This document shows, piece after piece, positions 29,388 through 38,796 of a stretch of 64,000 bases of DNA (position 1 is the stretch's first letter; every line of letters starts with the position of its first letter). Origin of the DNA: Nostocales cyanobacterium HT-58-2 (GTDB lineage: Bacteria; Cyanobacteriota; Cyanobacteriia; Cyanobacteriales; Nostocaceae); contig CP019636.1 in the NCBI GenBank assembly GCA_002163975.1, positions 4,467,501 to 4,531,500 of the forward strand. Reading direction: 5' to 3'. The notes under the pieces are model-generated. The model saw nothing but the letters and a program-made list of their open reading frames with translations. It did no database searches and had not been told where the DNA came from. A program made the translations under genes and the position numbers.

Positions 29388-32300
29388 TTACCAGTGAGGA
29401 TTTGCTGCGATTAATGCCTCTGTCGCTGAGTTATCTAATGGATGGGAGAAAAAATATCCTTGCCCATATTCACAGTTCAACTTTCTTAGAAGTGCTAGCT
29501 GCTCTTTTGTCTCCACCCCTTCGGCGGTCACATCCACACCAAGTTTGTGTGCTAATGTGACGATTGTCTCAATAATTTCTAAATTCTTGCCATTAGCCTC
29601 CATTGGGCTGACGAAGGAACGGTCAATCTTCAACACACTAATCGGAAAGCTATGAAGACGACCCAATGAAGAGTAGCCTGTACCGAAATCATCAATTGAT
29701 AACTCAATGCCCATTTTTCTAAGTTCTAACAGTGTGGAAATTGCCGCATCGCCGTTTTCCACAATGACGCTTTCAGTAATTTCTAACATAAGACTGCCAG
29801 CATCCAGACCAGTCGAATGTAAAATTTGCCCAATCAACTCAATCAAATCAGGTTGTGAAAATTGCTTGACTGAGAGATTGACGCTGATTTTCTTTAACGA
29901 GTTTGTCTTATGGTTCACCCGCCAGGTTTGCATCTGGCGGCATGCTTCATGAAGTGCCCAGTAGCCAATTTCGATAATCAGTCCAGTTTCTTCGGCTAGG
30001 GGAATGAAATTTGCCGGATTAACCAGACCACGATCTGGATGTTGCCAACGCAGCAGAGCCTCAAAACCCAAAATAGAGCCATTGGTAAGCGAAACAATAG
30101 GTTGATAATAAACCTGAAACTCTTGACGTTCAATCGCTCGGCGCAAATCGGTATCTAACTGCAATCTGGCCACAGCATCGGTATACATCTGTTGGTTGAA
30201 TAGTTCATAGCGTGCCTTGCCCAATGCCTTGGCTCGATACATTGCCGTGTCAGCATCCCTAAGCAACTTTTCTGGCTGGTCATAATCTGCTGTTGAACTC
30301 AAGGCAATGCCAATACTCGCCGTTGTGAATACTTCTTGCCCGTTAAGCTCAATAGGTAACGCCAGTTCTTGTTGAATTCTCTCAGCGACTTTGATGGCAT
30401 CTGAGACATTGTGAATTTCCTCAAGCAAGATTGTAAATTCGTCTCCCCCAAGCCGTGCCACTATATCCACTAATCGGATGCATGCTTTTAACCTGCTTGC
30501 AATAGCAAGCAAAAATTGGTCTCCAACCAGATGTCCGAGACTGTCATTGATGACCTTAAAGCGATCTAGGTCGAGAAACAGGACAGCAAATAAATAATTT
30601 TCTTGCCATTTGGCTCTCTCAATTGTATGTTTTAAGCGCTCCATAAACAAAGCTCGGTTTGGTAAACCTGTCAGTGCATCGTGAAACGCATTCTGCCGCA
30701 ACTGTTCCTCTGCGCGTTTGCGCTCAGTAATGTCATAGGTATGCCCGAGAATCTGATGAATTTCCCCATATTCATTCAAAAGTGGCACGTAGGTGACAAC
30801 TATCGTAAAAGAACCACTGGGCAAGTTGATATTGCATTCTCCAGTTTGCTTGGTGCGTGTCTCCACAGTTTTTTGTAGCAGTGGTAAATACGTATTCGTG
30901 ACTTCTGGTGGATGTATCTCTTCATCCGTATGACCAATATGTGCCGCCTGAGAATAACCACTGCGGCTAACTCCATAAGCATTGACAAACTGGAACCGTC
31001 GCTCGGCATTATAAATAACAAATGTATCAGGGATGTTATCAATTGCTAATCGGAATCGTTCTTCACTAAGGCGCAACGCTTGCTCTGCCTGCTGACGCTC
31101 AGTAATCTCAGCTCCTAGTTGCCTGTTAGTCTCTAATAGTTCAGCAAATGACTCTTGTAACTGAGCCGCCATTTGGTTATGAACTTGAGTAAGAACTCTT
31201 AGTTCGTTAATGCCCTCTACTGCAACAGTTTGGTCTAACCTGCCATTCGCGATTTCCTTAGAGGCTGAACTCAAGCGAAGAATTGGTTGAGTAATCCAAT
31301 GAGAAGTCATCACTCCTGTTACTGTAGCTAGGATTAATGCTCCCAAACACAGCAAAATAGTGATTCGCATATTGGCTTCGATATGTTCCATAAAGTCGCC
31401 TTCTGGGACCACTACGACAATTAGCCAATCGAGCCCGTAACCGTCTGAGAATGGCATTAGCTGTACCAATTGCCGCTTGCCATCAATTTCAAAGTCGAGA
31501 TTCTGCCTAGAATAAATGTTTTTAAAGTTATTAAAGTGTGCCTTTAAATATTGCGCTGTCAAACGAATAACACGATCTCTGCTACTGAGGGCTGTCAGCC
31601 GTCTGGGCTGCACTTGTCCTTGCTTCTGGTTGAGGATAAAGGGTTGCTCAGCTGTTGAACTTGCTATCAAGTTTCCTGAGCGCTCGATAATAAATGTCTT
31701 TCCTGAGCGTCCGATCTTTAGATTGTGCAAAAACTTACCCAGTTGCGAGAGAGATAACGTTGCATTTGTAACACCGAGCAGGGTACCTGTTTGGTCATAA
31801 AGAGGTTGGGTGGCGCTAATCGCTAGACCTAACGAAGAAAAATATGGATAAATTTCAGTCCAAGTCGCTTTACCTGCTTTCACAGCCTCTGTATACCAGG
31901 GACAAGTGCGAGGATCAAAGGTTGTGCTAACTTGAATTAACTTAACCCGATGACCTTGGCTATCAGTGGTGTAAGTATAGTATTTGCCACCCGTTGATTC
32001 GTTCTTTATTCGGATAACTAGTGAACCATAATTCAAGCGATCTACCGAATAAACTGCTCCCCCAACACTTCCAAAAGCGATCGGATTTAGAGACTTGAAT
32101 AACTGCATTTGTTGCCAGAAGTGACGTTCTAAACTCTTCGTATCTTTCAAATCCAACTCACCAAAACGGACGGCATTGGCATTAATCTGAACGATGAGTT
32201 GGGGTTCCTTCATGTAATCAGTAATGTGTTGATTAATTCTATTTGTAACTTCATTTCTTAAATGAATAGCAACTTCATTAACAGCTTTCTGCCCATTTTT

Positions 32301-32423
32301 TAAGGACAAGAATGCTGTTAACGATACAGCAGCCAAGATTTGCAGTACAAAAGGCACTACGATAGCTACACGGAGCGGTGCTCTCATTAACCTAATTGAA
32401 ATCGGACGCCAGAAATTCTGCAC
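29388..32423 (-). CDS. Cache-HAMP-PAS-GGDEF-EAL cyclic-di-GMP enzyme
   Basis: This 1011-aa membrane protein has TM1 at about residues 18-41, an extracytoplasmic dCACHE-like sensor to about residue 350, a second TM, and HAMP (residues 370-425). A PAS domain follows (RLAIDNIPDTFVIYNAERRF), then GGDEF (VARLGGDEFTILLEE intact) and EAL. The EAL side has FEALLRWQHP, the Asn in NLSVKQFS, LEITES, IDDFGTGYSSL, LKIDRSFV and TAEGVET, so both synthesis and breakdown of c-di-GMP are possible. The start is GTG 32423; ATG 32387 (MRAPLRVAIVVP) is an equally good alternative. Neither has a strong ribosome site. Confidence 0.88.
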   Translation of the reverse strand: MQNFWRPISIRLMRAPLRVAIVVPFVLQILAAVSLTAFLSLKNGQKAVNEVAIHLRNEVTNRINQHITDYMKEPQLIVQINANAVRFGELDLKDTKSLERHFWQQMQLFKSLNPIAFGSVGGAVYSVDRLNYGSLVIRIKNESTGGKYYTYTTDSQGHRVKLIQVSTTFDPRTCPWYTEAVKAGKATWTEIYPYFSSLGLAISATQPLYDQTGTLLGVTNATLSLSQLGKFLHNLKIGRSGKTFIIERSGNLIASSTAEQPFILNQKQGQVQPRRLTALSSRDRVIRLTAQYLKAHFNNFKNIYSRQNLDFEIDGKRQLVQLMPFSDGYGLDWLIVVVVPEGDFMEHIEANMRITILLCLGALILATVTGVMTSHWITQPILRLSSASKEIANGRLDQTVAVEGINELRVLTQVHNQMAAQLQESFAELLETNRQLGAEITERQQAEQALRLSEERFRLAIDNIPDTFVIYNAERRFQFVNAYGVSRSGYSQAAHIGHTDEEIHPPEVTNTYLPLLQKTVETRTKQTGECNINLPSGSFTIVVTYVPLLNEYGEIHQILGHTYDITERKRAEEQLRQNAFHDALTGLPNRALFMERLKHTIERAKWQENYLFAVLFLDLDRFKVINDSLGHLVGDQFLLAIASRLKACIRLVDIVARLGGDEFTILLEEIHNVSDAIKVAERIQQELALPIELNGQEVFTTASIGIALSSTADYDQPEKLLRDADTAMYRAKALGKARYELFNQQMYTDAVARLQLDTDLRRAIERQEFQVYYQPIVSLTNGSILGFEALLRWQHPDRGLVNPANFIPLAEETGLIIEIGYWALHEACRQMQTWRVNHKTNSLKKISVNLSVKQFSQPDLIELIGQILHSTGLDAGSLMLEITESVIVENGDAAISTLLELRKMGIELSIDDFGTGYSSLGRLHSFPISVLKIDRSFVSPMEANGKNLEIIETIVTLAHKLGVDVTAEGVETKEQLALLRKLNCEYGQGYFFSHPLDNSATEALIAANPHW

Positions 32424-32901
32424 TGTTATTGGCAGACAATTTAAAAAATATTTTTAAGTCACATTTTTGGGCTAATCCACTATTTAACATGGTGATATCT
32501 CCATTTTCATTAAGGTTAATGGCTCCAGCGTTGGCTGGTATACCATACTCATAGAAATGAATAAGGTAATCTCTATCCTCCACTTCACACATTCCTAAAT
32601 ACTAAATTCTGTATAGCTGAATAACTTGATGAATAACTCAATAGTAGTAAAAATTGTCACAATTTTACTCACAGTGCAAATCTTGAACAGTTTTGGTGAA
32701 GTTGCTTCACATCTTCACAGTTTCTTTACCAAATCACAATGAATTATAAAAAACTAGTAAAAATAAGTAGCTACAGTAACTGATTGTGGTACTTTGTGGA
32801 TCAATGTTGACTTTAAAGATAAGTAAAAATACTTATTTTGTATTAATCGGCAAAACCCAATTTTAAATAAGTTACTAGAGAATGCAAGGAGCAAAGTAGG
32901 C
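32424..32901. other. gap upstream of two divergent genes
   Basis: A minus-strand frame of 66 aa (32392-32592) overlaps the start of the c-di-GMP gene but shows no recognisable domain. The remaining bases to the GDSL gene are AT-rich, with no clear operator. I call no gene. Confidence 0.4.
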
Positions 32902-33993
32902 ATGAAAAAAGAAATTGTGACAGCAGGATTTCTCCTTTTATCTTTGACTTTGCCGCTGAAAGCTTCGGCTGCTATCTTTAGCCAATTTAATGTATTTGGT
33001 GATAGCTTGTCGGATACAGGTAATGTATTTAATCTGACTGGAGGATTAAGAAATTCTACACAAGCTATTCCCCCAAGCCCACCTTACTTTAACGGACGTT
33101 TTTCTAATAATAAAGTTTGGGTGGACTTTGTTGGAGAAGAGTTAGGGTTAACCCCCACTCCTATTACTAATTTAGCTGTTCAGTTGACCACCACTCTTCC
33201 CAATGGGACAAACTACGCCTTCGGTGGTTCTAACTCTGGTGAAGATAATGCCTTTGTTCCTGGTATACCAGGAGTGCTAGCGCAAGTGCGATCATACACT
33301 CAACCGTTTCTAACAAGTAATCAGAAGGTTGATCCAAATGGTCTTTATGCTATTTGGGGAGGTGCAAACGATTACTTATTTAGTCAGAAGACTGATGTTA
33401 ATCAAATAGTGAAGAACTTATCAGATTCAGTAGAGTTACTTGCCCAAGCTGGTGCAAAAAATATTTTGGTATTTAACTTGCCAGATTTAGGCAAGGCTCC
33501 ACTTGTATTCGGGTCAGAAAATTCCAGCATTTTAACGACTTTAACAAATATTCATAATGCAGAATTAGCAACATCTGTAGACCAACTAAGCAATAAAATT
33601 CCTGGTGTGAATATCATCCCTGTTGATATTAATTCCCTAGTTACTAGAGTACTGACCAATCCAAGGGAATTTGGGTTTAAGGATGTTACCAATCCTTGTG
33701 TCGTAGGTAATACCATCCAAGGAAAAATAGAAAGTGTATGTGATAACCCAAACGATTTCTTGTTCTTTGATACTGTCCATCCAACTTCACCAACTCATAG
33801 GTTAGTAGCAAATACAGTCCTGGCGGCGATTAAGCCTAAGTCTGTTCCTGAATCTTCATCAGCTTTGGGTTTGTTGGCACTAGGTGCTTTGGGTGGAGCA
33901 GCAATGCTTAAACGTAGACAAACACAATCAACCATGACTGTAGTACTCAATGAAATCCCTAGTCCACAGTCATCTTGTACATCAGTCACATGA
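32902..33993 (+). CDS. secreted GDSL/SGNH esterase with PEP-CTERM-like signal
   Basis: This 363-aa protein has a signal peptide at residues 1-23 (ending LKASA). The GDSL block FNVFGDSLSDTGN carries the nucleophile Ser, GGANDYLF supplies the Asn-block, and DTVHPTSPTH holds the catalytic Asp/His, so it is a complete SGNH hydrolase acting on esters or lipids outside the cytoplasm. The tail VPESSSALGLLALGALGGAA MLKRR is a PEP-CTERM-like sorting signal (Pro-to-Ser in the motif). Unusually, about 24 further residues (QTQSTMTVVLNEIPSPQSSC...) follow. AAGGAG lies before the ATG. Confidence 0.85.
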   Translation: MKKEIVTAGFLLLSLTLPLKASAAIFSQFNVFGDSLSDTGNVFNLTGGLRNSTQAIPPSPPYFNGRFSNNKVWVDFVGEELGLTPTPITNLAVQLTTTLPNGTNYAFGGSNSGEDNAFVPGIPGVLAQVRSYTQPFLTSNQKVDPNGLYAIWGGANDYLFSQKTDVNQIVKNLSDSVELLAQAGAKNILVFNLPDLGKAPLVFGSENSSILTTLTNIHNAELATSVDQLSNKIPGVNIIPVDINSLVTRVLTNPREFGFKDVTNPCVVGNTIQGKIESVCDNPNDFLFFDTVHPTSPTHRLVANTVLAAIKPKSVPESSSALGLLALGALGGAAMLKRRQTQSTMTVVLNEIPSPQSSCTSVT

Positions 33994-34143
33994 ATTAACT
34001 GAATAATTTATTCTTGAATAATGCAAGCTAGCTGTGATTCTGATGAATTACGGCTTTGTCATCATATGAAGTCTGGGCAATACTGTCTTAATATAAAATT
34101 GTTTAGATAAAAAAGTTAATATTATTTCTTGTTTAAGTAAAAA

Positions 34144-35187
34144 ATGTGGGATTACGATCATTTATTTAAAAAAATTGAAGAATTGGTTATGCACCATTCT
34201 CCCAGTGGCGTAGAAGCAGAAATCAACCAATTCTTGATGCAGCAATTTGCGGCGTTAGGCGTGGAAGTTTGGTGCGATCGCGCAGATAATATCATTGCGA
34301 AAATTCAAGGATTAGATTCAACCGGAGCGATCGCTATCACCGCTCATAAAGATGAAATAGGCGCAATTGTGAAAACTGTTGGTGATAATGGTCGAGTTGA
34401 AGTTCGCAAGTTAGGCGGCGCATATCCTTGGGTTTATGGAGAAGGAGTCGTAGATTTACTGGGAGACAATACCACCATAAGCGGTATTCTGAGTTTTGGT
34501 TCTCGCCATGTTTCGCACGAATCACCCCAAAAAGTTCAGCAGGAAGATACTCCTGTAAAATGGGAAGATGCTTGGATTGAGACAAAATGTTCTACAGATG
34601 AACTAGAAGCTGCTGGTATTCGACCAGGAACCAGAATGGTTATTGGCAAACATCGTAAGCGCCCCATTAGGTTAAACGACTACATTGCCAGTTATACCTT
34701 GGATAACAAAGCTTCAGTTGCTATTCTCTTGGAACTTGCCGAAAAGGTCAAACAACCAGCAGTTGATGTCTATCTAGTCGCGTCAGCCAAAGAAGAAGTG
34801 GGAGCAATTGGCGCACTGTTCTTTACCCAGAACCAGCGCTTAGATGCCTTGATAGCTTTAGAAATTTGTCCTCTCTCGTCAGAATACCCAATTGAAGACG
34901 GGAAAAGCCCTGTGCTACTTTTTCAAGATGGATACGGGATTTACGATGAAACCTTAAATGGGCAACTGCGTCAATGCGCCAAGCAATTGGATATGCCAAT
35001 ACAGCTTGCAACGCTGAGTGGTTTTGGCAGTGATGCTTCAATTGCTATGAAATTTGGTCATGTTGCTCGTGGTGCTTGTTTGGCGTTTCCTACACAGAAC
35101 ACTCACGGATACGAAATCGCCCATTTGGGAGCAATTGGAAACTGTATTGATTTGTTACAAGTATTCTGTGAAACGAAATTTGACTAA
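34144..35187 (+). CDS. M42 family metallopeptidase
   Basis: This 347-aa cytosolic aminopeptidase of the FrvX/PepA-like M42 family is expected to carry two metal ions. HHSPSGVE begins the fold. ITAHKDEIGAIVK supplies the first metal His/Asp, LDNKASVAILLEL the bridging Asp, and SAKEEVGAIGA the catalytic Glu pair. FPTQNTHGYEIAHLGAI near the end supplies the final His ligand. No signal peptide is present. It is likely involved in peptide turnover and stands alone between the esterase and the CBS gene. Confidence 0.88.
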   Translation: MWDYDHLFKKIEELVMHHSPSGVEAEINQFLMQQFAALGVEVWCDRADNIIAKIQGLDSTGAIAITAHKDEIGAIVKTVGDNGRVEVRKLGGAYPWVYGEGVVDLLGDNTTISGILSFGSRHVSHESPQKVQQEDTPVKWEDAWIETKCSTDELEAAGIRPGTRMVIGKHRKRPIRLNDYIASYTLDNKASVAILLELAEKVKQPAVDVYLVASAKEEVGAIGALFFTQNQRLDALIALEICPLSSEYPIEDGKSPVLLFQDGYGIYDETLNGQLRQCAKQLDMPIQLATLSGFGSDASIAMKFGHVARGACLAFPTQNTHGYEIAHLGAIGNCIDLLQVFCETKFD

Positions 35188-35314
35188 TGTGTCAGTGTTC
35201 CGACTCTGCAGTTCTGAGTTCTTTCTTAGTAACAATGTATTAATCTAAGAAGGTTGATACCCCCAATTCTTTACAATAATCCCAGGTAGGTTAATAAAAG
35301 GTGACAGCAAGCCA

Positions 35315-35779
35315 ATGCCTAAGACCGTTGCCAACATCATGAGCCGCGATCCGATTGTCGTCCGACCGGAAACTCCTCTACAGGAAGCCATTAAAATCCT
35401 GGCAGAACGACGCATCAGTGGGCTACCTGTTGTGGATAACTCTGGTAAATTAGTCGGTATTATTTCGGAAACAGACTTGATGTGGCAACAAACCGGTGTG
35501 ACTCCTCCGGCTTACATCATGTTTCTTGATAGCGTCATTTATTTGCAAAATCCTGCAGATTATGAGCGTGATTTGCACAAGGCGCTTGGGCAAACTGTTG
35601 GCGAAGTTATGAGCAAAAACCCCATTACCATTACTCCTGACAAAACTGTTACAGAAGCTGCCAGATTAATGCATGATCGCAATGTCCACCGCTTGCCAGT
35701 ACTTGATAGCGAGGGTCAAGTTATTGGTATTCTCACCCGTGGTGACATCATTCGGTCAATGGCTACCAGTCAAGAGTAG
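35315..35779 (+). CDS. tandem CBS-domain protein
   Basis: This 154-aa protein consists almost entirely of a CBS pair: IMSRDPIVVRPETPLQEAIK ... GIISETDLM (residues 8-66) and VMSKNPITITPDKTVTEAAR ... GILTRGDIIRS (residues 98-150). Such stand-alone pairs bind adenine nucleotides and regulate partner enzymes; the partner is unknown. The loop between the domains (PPAYIMFLDSVIYLQNPADY) is the common insert of this cyanobacterial/chloroplast subgroup. It precedes the NblB-like gene by 95 bases on the same strand. Confidence 0.85.
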   Translation: MPKTVANIMSRDPIVVRPETPLQEAIKILAERRISGLPVVDNSGKLVGIISETDLMWQQTGVTPPAYIMFLDSVIYLQNPADYERDLHKALGQTVGEVMSKNPITITPDKTVTEAARLMHDRNVHRLPVLDSEGQVIGILTRGDIIRSMATSQE

Positions 35780-35874
35780 TGATGAGTCATGAGTTATGAC
35801 TTATGAGTCCAGTATTTGACTAGTGAGAGTTAATTGTTGATTTTTTTAACTTCTTTAGAAATTAGGATAACCAA

Positions 35875-36540
35875 ATGAGCATTACCCCTGAATCTGTAAA
35901 GCAACTGCTTGATTCTGAAGATTTAGGCGATCGCTTGCGAGCAGTGAATCAAATTCGTCAACTAGAGCCAGCCACAGGTTTTGATTTGATTCAAAGTGCT
36001 GTTAATGATAGCAATTCCCGTGTGCGGTACTCAGCTGTTAGTCAGTTGGATACTCTGGGTAGACAAGATTTAAACTTATCTTTCAATATATTGCGCGATC
36101 GCCTACTCAATGACCCCGAGCCCGATGTACAAGCAGCTGCAGCAGATTGTTTGGGCGCTCTTAAGCTGCGTGAAGCTTTTGAAGATTTACAACGGCTCTA
36201 CGAAACAACCAACGAGTGGATTATAAAGTTCAGCATCATCGCCACACTCGGGGAGTTAGGCGATCCAAGAGCCTTTGAGTTGCTAAAACAAGCACTTTCT
36301 TCAGACAACGAGCTAGTGAAAACAGCAGCTATTAGTTCTTTGGGTGAGTTGGGAAATACGCAGGCTATTCCATTGTTAGTTCCTTATGTAGCAGATCCAG
36401 ATTGGCAAGTTCGCTACAGGCTAGCGCAAGCCTTAAATAGTTTAGGCGGTACAGATGCCAAATCTGTCTTGGAAACTTTGGCAAATGATGGTGTAGAGGC
36501 TGTTGCAACTGAAGCCAAAAAATCTTTAAACGGTGCTTGA
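35875..36540 (+). CDS. nblB: HEAT-repeat protein, NblB-like phycobilisome degradation factor
   Basis: This 221-aa protein is built from about six HEAT/phycocyanobilin-lyase-type repeats (for example DPRAFELLKQALSSDNELVK and GNTQAIPLLVPYVADPDWQV RYRLAQALNSLGG). Length and repeat arrangement match NblB, which helps dismantle phycobilisomes together with NblA, whose gene is at 53.4 kb here. Other HEAT-repeat chromophore lyases (CpcE/F type) are related, so the symbol is a best guess. Confidence 0.68.
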   Translation: MSITPESVKQLLDSEDLGDRLRAVNQIRQLEPATGFDLIQSAVNDSNSRVRYSAVSQLDTLGRQDLNLSFNILRDRLLNDPEPDVQAAAADCLGALKLREAFEDLQRLYETTNEWIIKFSIIATLGELGDPRAFELLKQALSSDNELVKTAAISSLGELGNTQAIPLLVPYVADPDWQVRYRLAQALNSLGGTDAKSVLETLANDGVEAVATEAKKSLNGA

Positions 36541-36576
36541 AGCGTTTGAATTGACTAACAATTTAAACTAGTAATG

Positions 36577-36611
36577 TTCTTGGGTTAACTTCTTGGAAAT
36601 TAACCCAAGAA
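36577..36611 (+). terminator. hairpin after nblB
   Basis: The perfect 12-bp stem TTCTTGGGTTAA / TTAACCCAAGAA (36577-36588, 36600-36611) lies about 37 bases after the stop. Only a weak T-rich tail (TCTAGTTGTTATT) follows, so it may be a terminator or a 3'-end stabiliser. Confidence 0.6.
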
Positions 36612-36654
36612 TCTAGTTGTTATTAATGATTGTCAGTTTGGCACATTACTCAAG

Positions 36655-36885
36655 TATCACTTTTGTTTTGCAAAGGATGAAAATTTTACTTGTATTTCTA
36701 GTTACATTCAAACTTAACTCAAAACCATCCAGTCGGTGGAAGAGATAACCCTATGAGTCGGAATACATTTCTTTATACTAGGGTGCCTACTTAACTTGGT
36801 TGTTTATCATGTATCTACGATGGTTGCCTGCTCACATTCTCTTCATCTTTCACTTGTATGTCGGAAAGAGAATGTGAGCATTTTT
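36655..36885 (+). ncRNA. intergenic element A of a paralogous pair with terminator hairpin
   Basis: This stretch of about 230 bases aligns with 41839-42043. Shared segments include TTACATTCAAACTTAA, AAACCATCC and ATTTCTTTA. Both end in the same hairpin. Here the stem GCTCACATTCTCTT / AAGAGAATGTGAGC (36830-36843, 36866-36879) is a perfect 14 bp and is followed by ATTTTT. It lies 115 bases after nblB, separated from it by another hairpin. No open frame is shared. It is best read as a small RNA or a conserved 3' UTR of unknown function. Confidence 0.5.
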
Positions 36886-37347
36886 ACCAAGCTAGAGCTT
36901 TGCGAGTCATCGATCAATAATCACCACGAATCACTACAAGCTTTTGTTTGAGGAGTGAAGAGTAAGGTGTACACTCAAGCAATTTGCACATACACTCGCG
37001 TTCGTGTTACGCGCAGCATACCAGCTTGTCCATAGCACATTCTTTGATTTCCCATTCAAAGTTGGGGCTAGCTCATTTTTTTACCTGTAAGACCCACTCC
37101 ACTATTTCATTCCTTTAACTATTTCGTCGTAAGTCCCGCGCTATAACTGTACTCAGTTTAGCGTCGGGATATAAGACGGGTGGTGACGATTGTATCTTTG
37201 ACTAAATCTTTCCGTAGGAAAGACAGGAAAAAGATGCATGTTAGCGGAGCGGCGCGTTAGCGCGGAATCGCCAAAATGTTTTCCGGATTGTGCTTATCGC
37301 TAAATGTATATTGTGATAGAATCAACAAATCAAGGAGGTGATATTGA

Positions 37348-38574
37348 GTGCTGCATAAAGCTATACAAGTTCGTGTATATCCAACTCAAGAACAACAAAC
37401 ACAACTAGCGCAAGCATTTGGTTGTTCTCGGTGGTGGTGGAATTATGCTTTGAATAAGTCAATTGAAGTTTATAAAGAAACGGGCAAAGGACTTGGGCGT
37501 TCAGCACTCAATGCCCTTCTGCCTGAACTCAAAAAAGCAGAGAATACTTGTTGGTTAGCTGATTGTTATAGCCAGATTTTACAGGCTACGACGCTTAATC
37601 TAACTACCGCATATAAAAACTTTTTTGAAGGTAGAGCAAGGTTTCCTAAGTTCAAATCTAAACACGGCAAACAGTTTATTCAATACCCTCAAAACGTCAA
37701 GATAGTAGATGGCAATGTCAAGCTTCCAGGTAGTATTGGAATTGTCAAAGCCAAAATACACAGACAAGTTGAAGGGAAAATCAAGACTGTCACTGTCAGC
37801 AAGACTCCATCAGGTAAGTATTTTGCATCTATTTTGACTGAAGTAGAAGGGGATACCCCAACTACATCAGAGGGCAAAATCTACGGTGTTGATTTAGGAC
37901 TGAAACACTTTGCTGTTGTTACTGACGGCGAAAAGGTTTCTAAATATGACAATCCGAAACATATCGCCAAGCATGAAAAAAATCTCAAGCGTAAGCAACA
38001 GAAATTAGCTCGGAAACAAAAAGGGAGTAAAACTAGAAAGAAATATCGTAAAGTTGTTGCCAAGGTGTACGAACGGGTTAGCAATTCGCGGCAAGATTTT
38101 CTGCAGAAACTTAGTTATAGGTTGGTCAGCGATAGCCAAGCTGTCATAGTAGAGAATCTTCATCTCAAGGGCATGGTTCGTAACCGTAATTTGGCAAAAG
38201 CAATATCTGATTGTGGATGGGGAACTTTTACCAACTTTCTAGCTTCTAAGCTAGAACGCAAAGGTGCAAAGTTGGTTGAAATTGATAGATGGTTCCCCAG
38301 TTCTAAGCTCTGCTCTCATTGTTTCTACCAAATCGGTGAGATGCCTCTAGATGTGAGGAAATGGAATTGTCCTCATTGTGGTACCCACCATGACAGGGAT
38401 GGAAACGCAGCCATCAATATTAGGGCAGAGGGAATCAGATTGCTAAAGGTGAACCAGTGCGTTGCGGGGGTTCCCCCCGTTGAAGCAACTGGTGAACCCG
38501 TAAGGGCGGAAGGTTCAGCCGTCTCTGCTGTAGGAGGGGAGGTAAGACCAAAGATGGGGCGAAAGTCTCATTAG
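37348..38574 (+). CDS. tnpB: TnpB RNA-guided nuclease of an IS605-type element
   Basis: This 408-aa OrfB/TnpB has an N-terminal helix-turn-helix-like domain (CSRWWWNYALNKSI), the RuvC Asp in YGVDLGLKHFAVV and Glu in VIVENLHLKGM, and a zinc ribbon LCSHCFYQIG ... NCPHCG. The last Asp lies in HHDRDGNAAINI, so all catalytic residues are present. It starts at GTG 37348 after a strong AAGGAGGTGAT. The C-terminal tail after the RuvC Asp (VAGVPPVEATGEPVRAEGSA...) is translated from the guide-RNA scaffold. No tnpA is nearby, so the element is of the IS1341 type and depends on another transposase to move. Confidence 0.93.
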   Translation: MLHKAIQVRVYPTQEQQTQLAQAFGCSRWWWNYALNKSIEVYKETGKGLGRSALNALLPELKKAENTCWLADCYSQILQATTLNLTTAYKNFFEGRARFPKFKSKHGKQFIQYPQNVKIVDGNVKLPGSIGIVKAKIHRQVEGKIKTVTVSKTPSGKYFASILTEVEGDTPTTSEGKIYGVDLGLKHFAVVTDGEKVSKYDNPKHIAKHEKNLKRKQQKLARKQKGSKTRKKYRKVVAKVYERVSNSRQDFLQKLSYRLVSDSQAVIVENLHLKGMVRNRNLAKAISDCGWGTFTNFLASKLERKGAKLVEIDRWFPSSKLCSHCFYQIGEMPLDVRKWNCPHCGTHHDRDGNAAINIRAEGIRLLKVNQCVAGVPPVEATGEPVRAEGSAVSAVGGEVRPKMGRKSH

Positions 38575-38640
38575 GCACTCGCCTATGATTACAGAAGCCC
38601 GCGCTCTCCCGGAGGGGAGCGTCGGGTAGTTCACTTAGGC
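38450..38640 (+). ncRNA. probable omega RNA (reRNA) of the TnpB element
   Basis: TnpB guide RNAs come from the 3' end of tnpB plus the element's right end. Here that region folds into GC-rich hairpins: GCGGGGGTTCCCCCCG near 38463-38478, and near the end CGCTC...GAGCG inside CCCG...CGGG. It ends GTCGGGTAGTTCAC (about 38621-38634), the usual right-end sequence of such cyanobacterial elements. The guide would be the flanking host DNA from about 38635 on. Exact ends are inferred. Confidence 0.55.
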
Positions 38641-38650
38641 TCATTTCATT

Positions 38651-38760
38651 ACTAATACTAAGTTGCATTCAAAAACCTCACCCCGCCCTCCGGGCACCCC
38701 TCTCCTTAGCAAGGAGAGGGGCGGGGGTGAGGTGACACCTATGAACGCAACTCGGTATAA
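38651..38760. mobile_element. 110-bp MITE, copy 1
   Basis: An almost identical copy is at 49612-49721 (4 differences by my reading). It has imperfect inverted ends (AATACTAAGTTGCATTCA and its partner TGAACGCAACTCGGTAT) and a long internal palindrome (CCTCACCCCGCC ... GGCGGGGGTGAGG). It has no coding capacity. It lies directly beside the right end of the TnpB element. Confidence 0.85.
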
Positions 38761-38775
38761 GCTCATATCCCACCC

Positions 38776-38796
38776 AAAAAAAAGCCCCAGAGGGGC
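38776..38796 (-). terminator. orphan terminator reading leftward
   Basis: On the minus strand GCCCC-TCT-GGGGC (38784-38796) is followed by eight T (38776-38783). No minus-strand gene lies upstream of it before 43.5 kb. It may end an unannotated small RNA. Confidence 0.6.

Noticed and set aside
32392..32592. 66-aa frame upstream of the c-di-GMP enzyme
   Set aside because: It overlaps the start of a well-supported gene and shows no recognisable family. It was considered as a substrate-binding-protein scrap but not supported.
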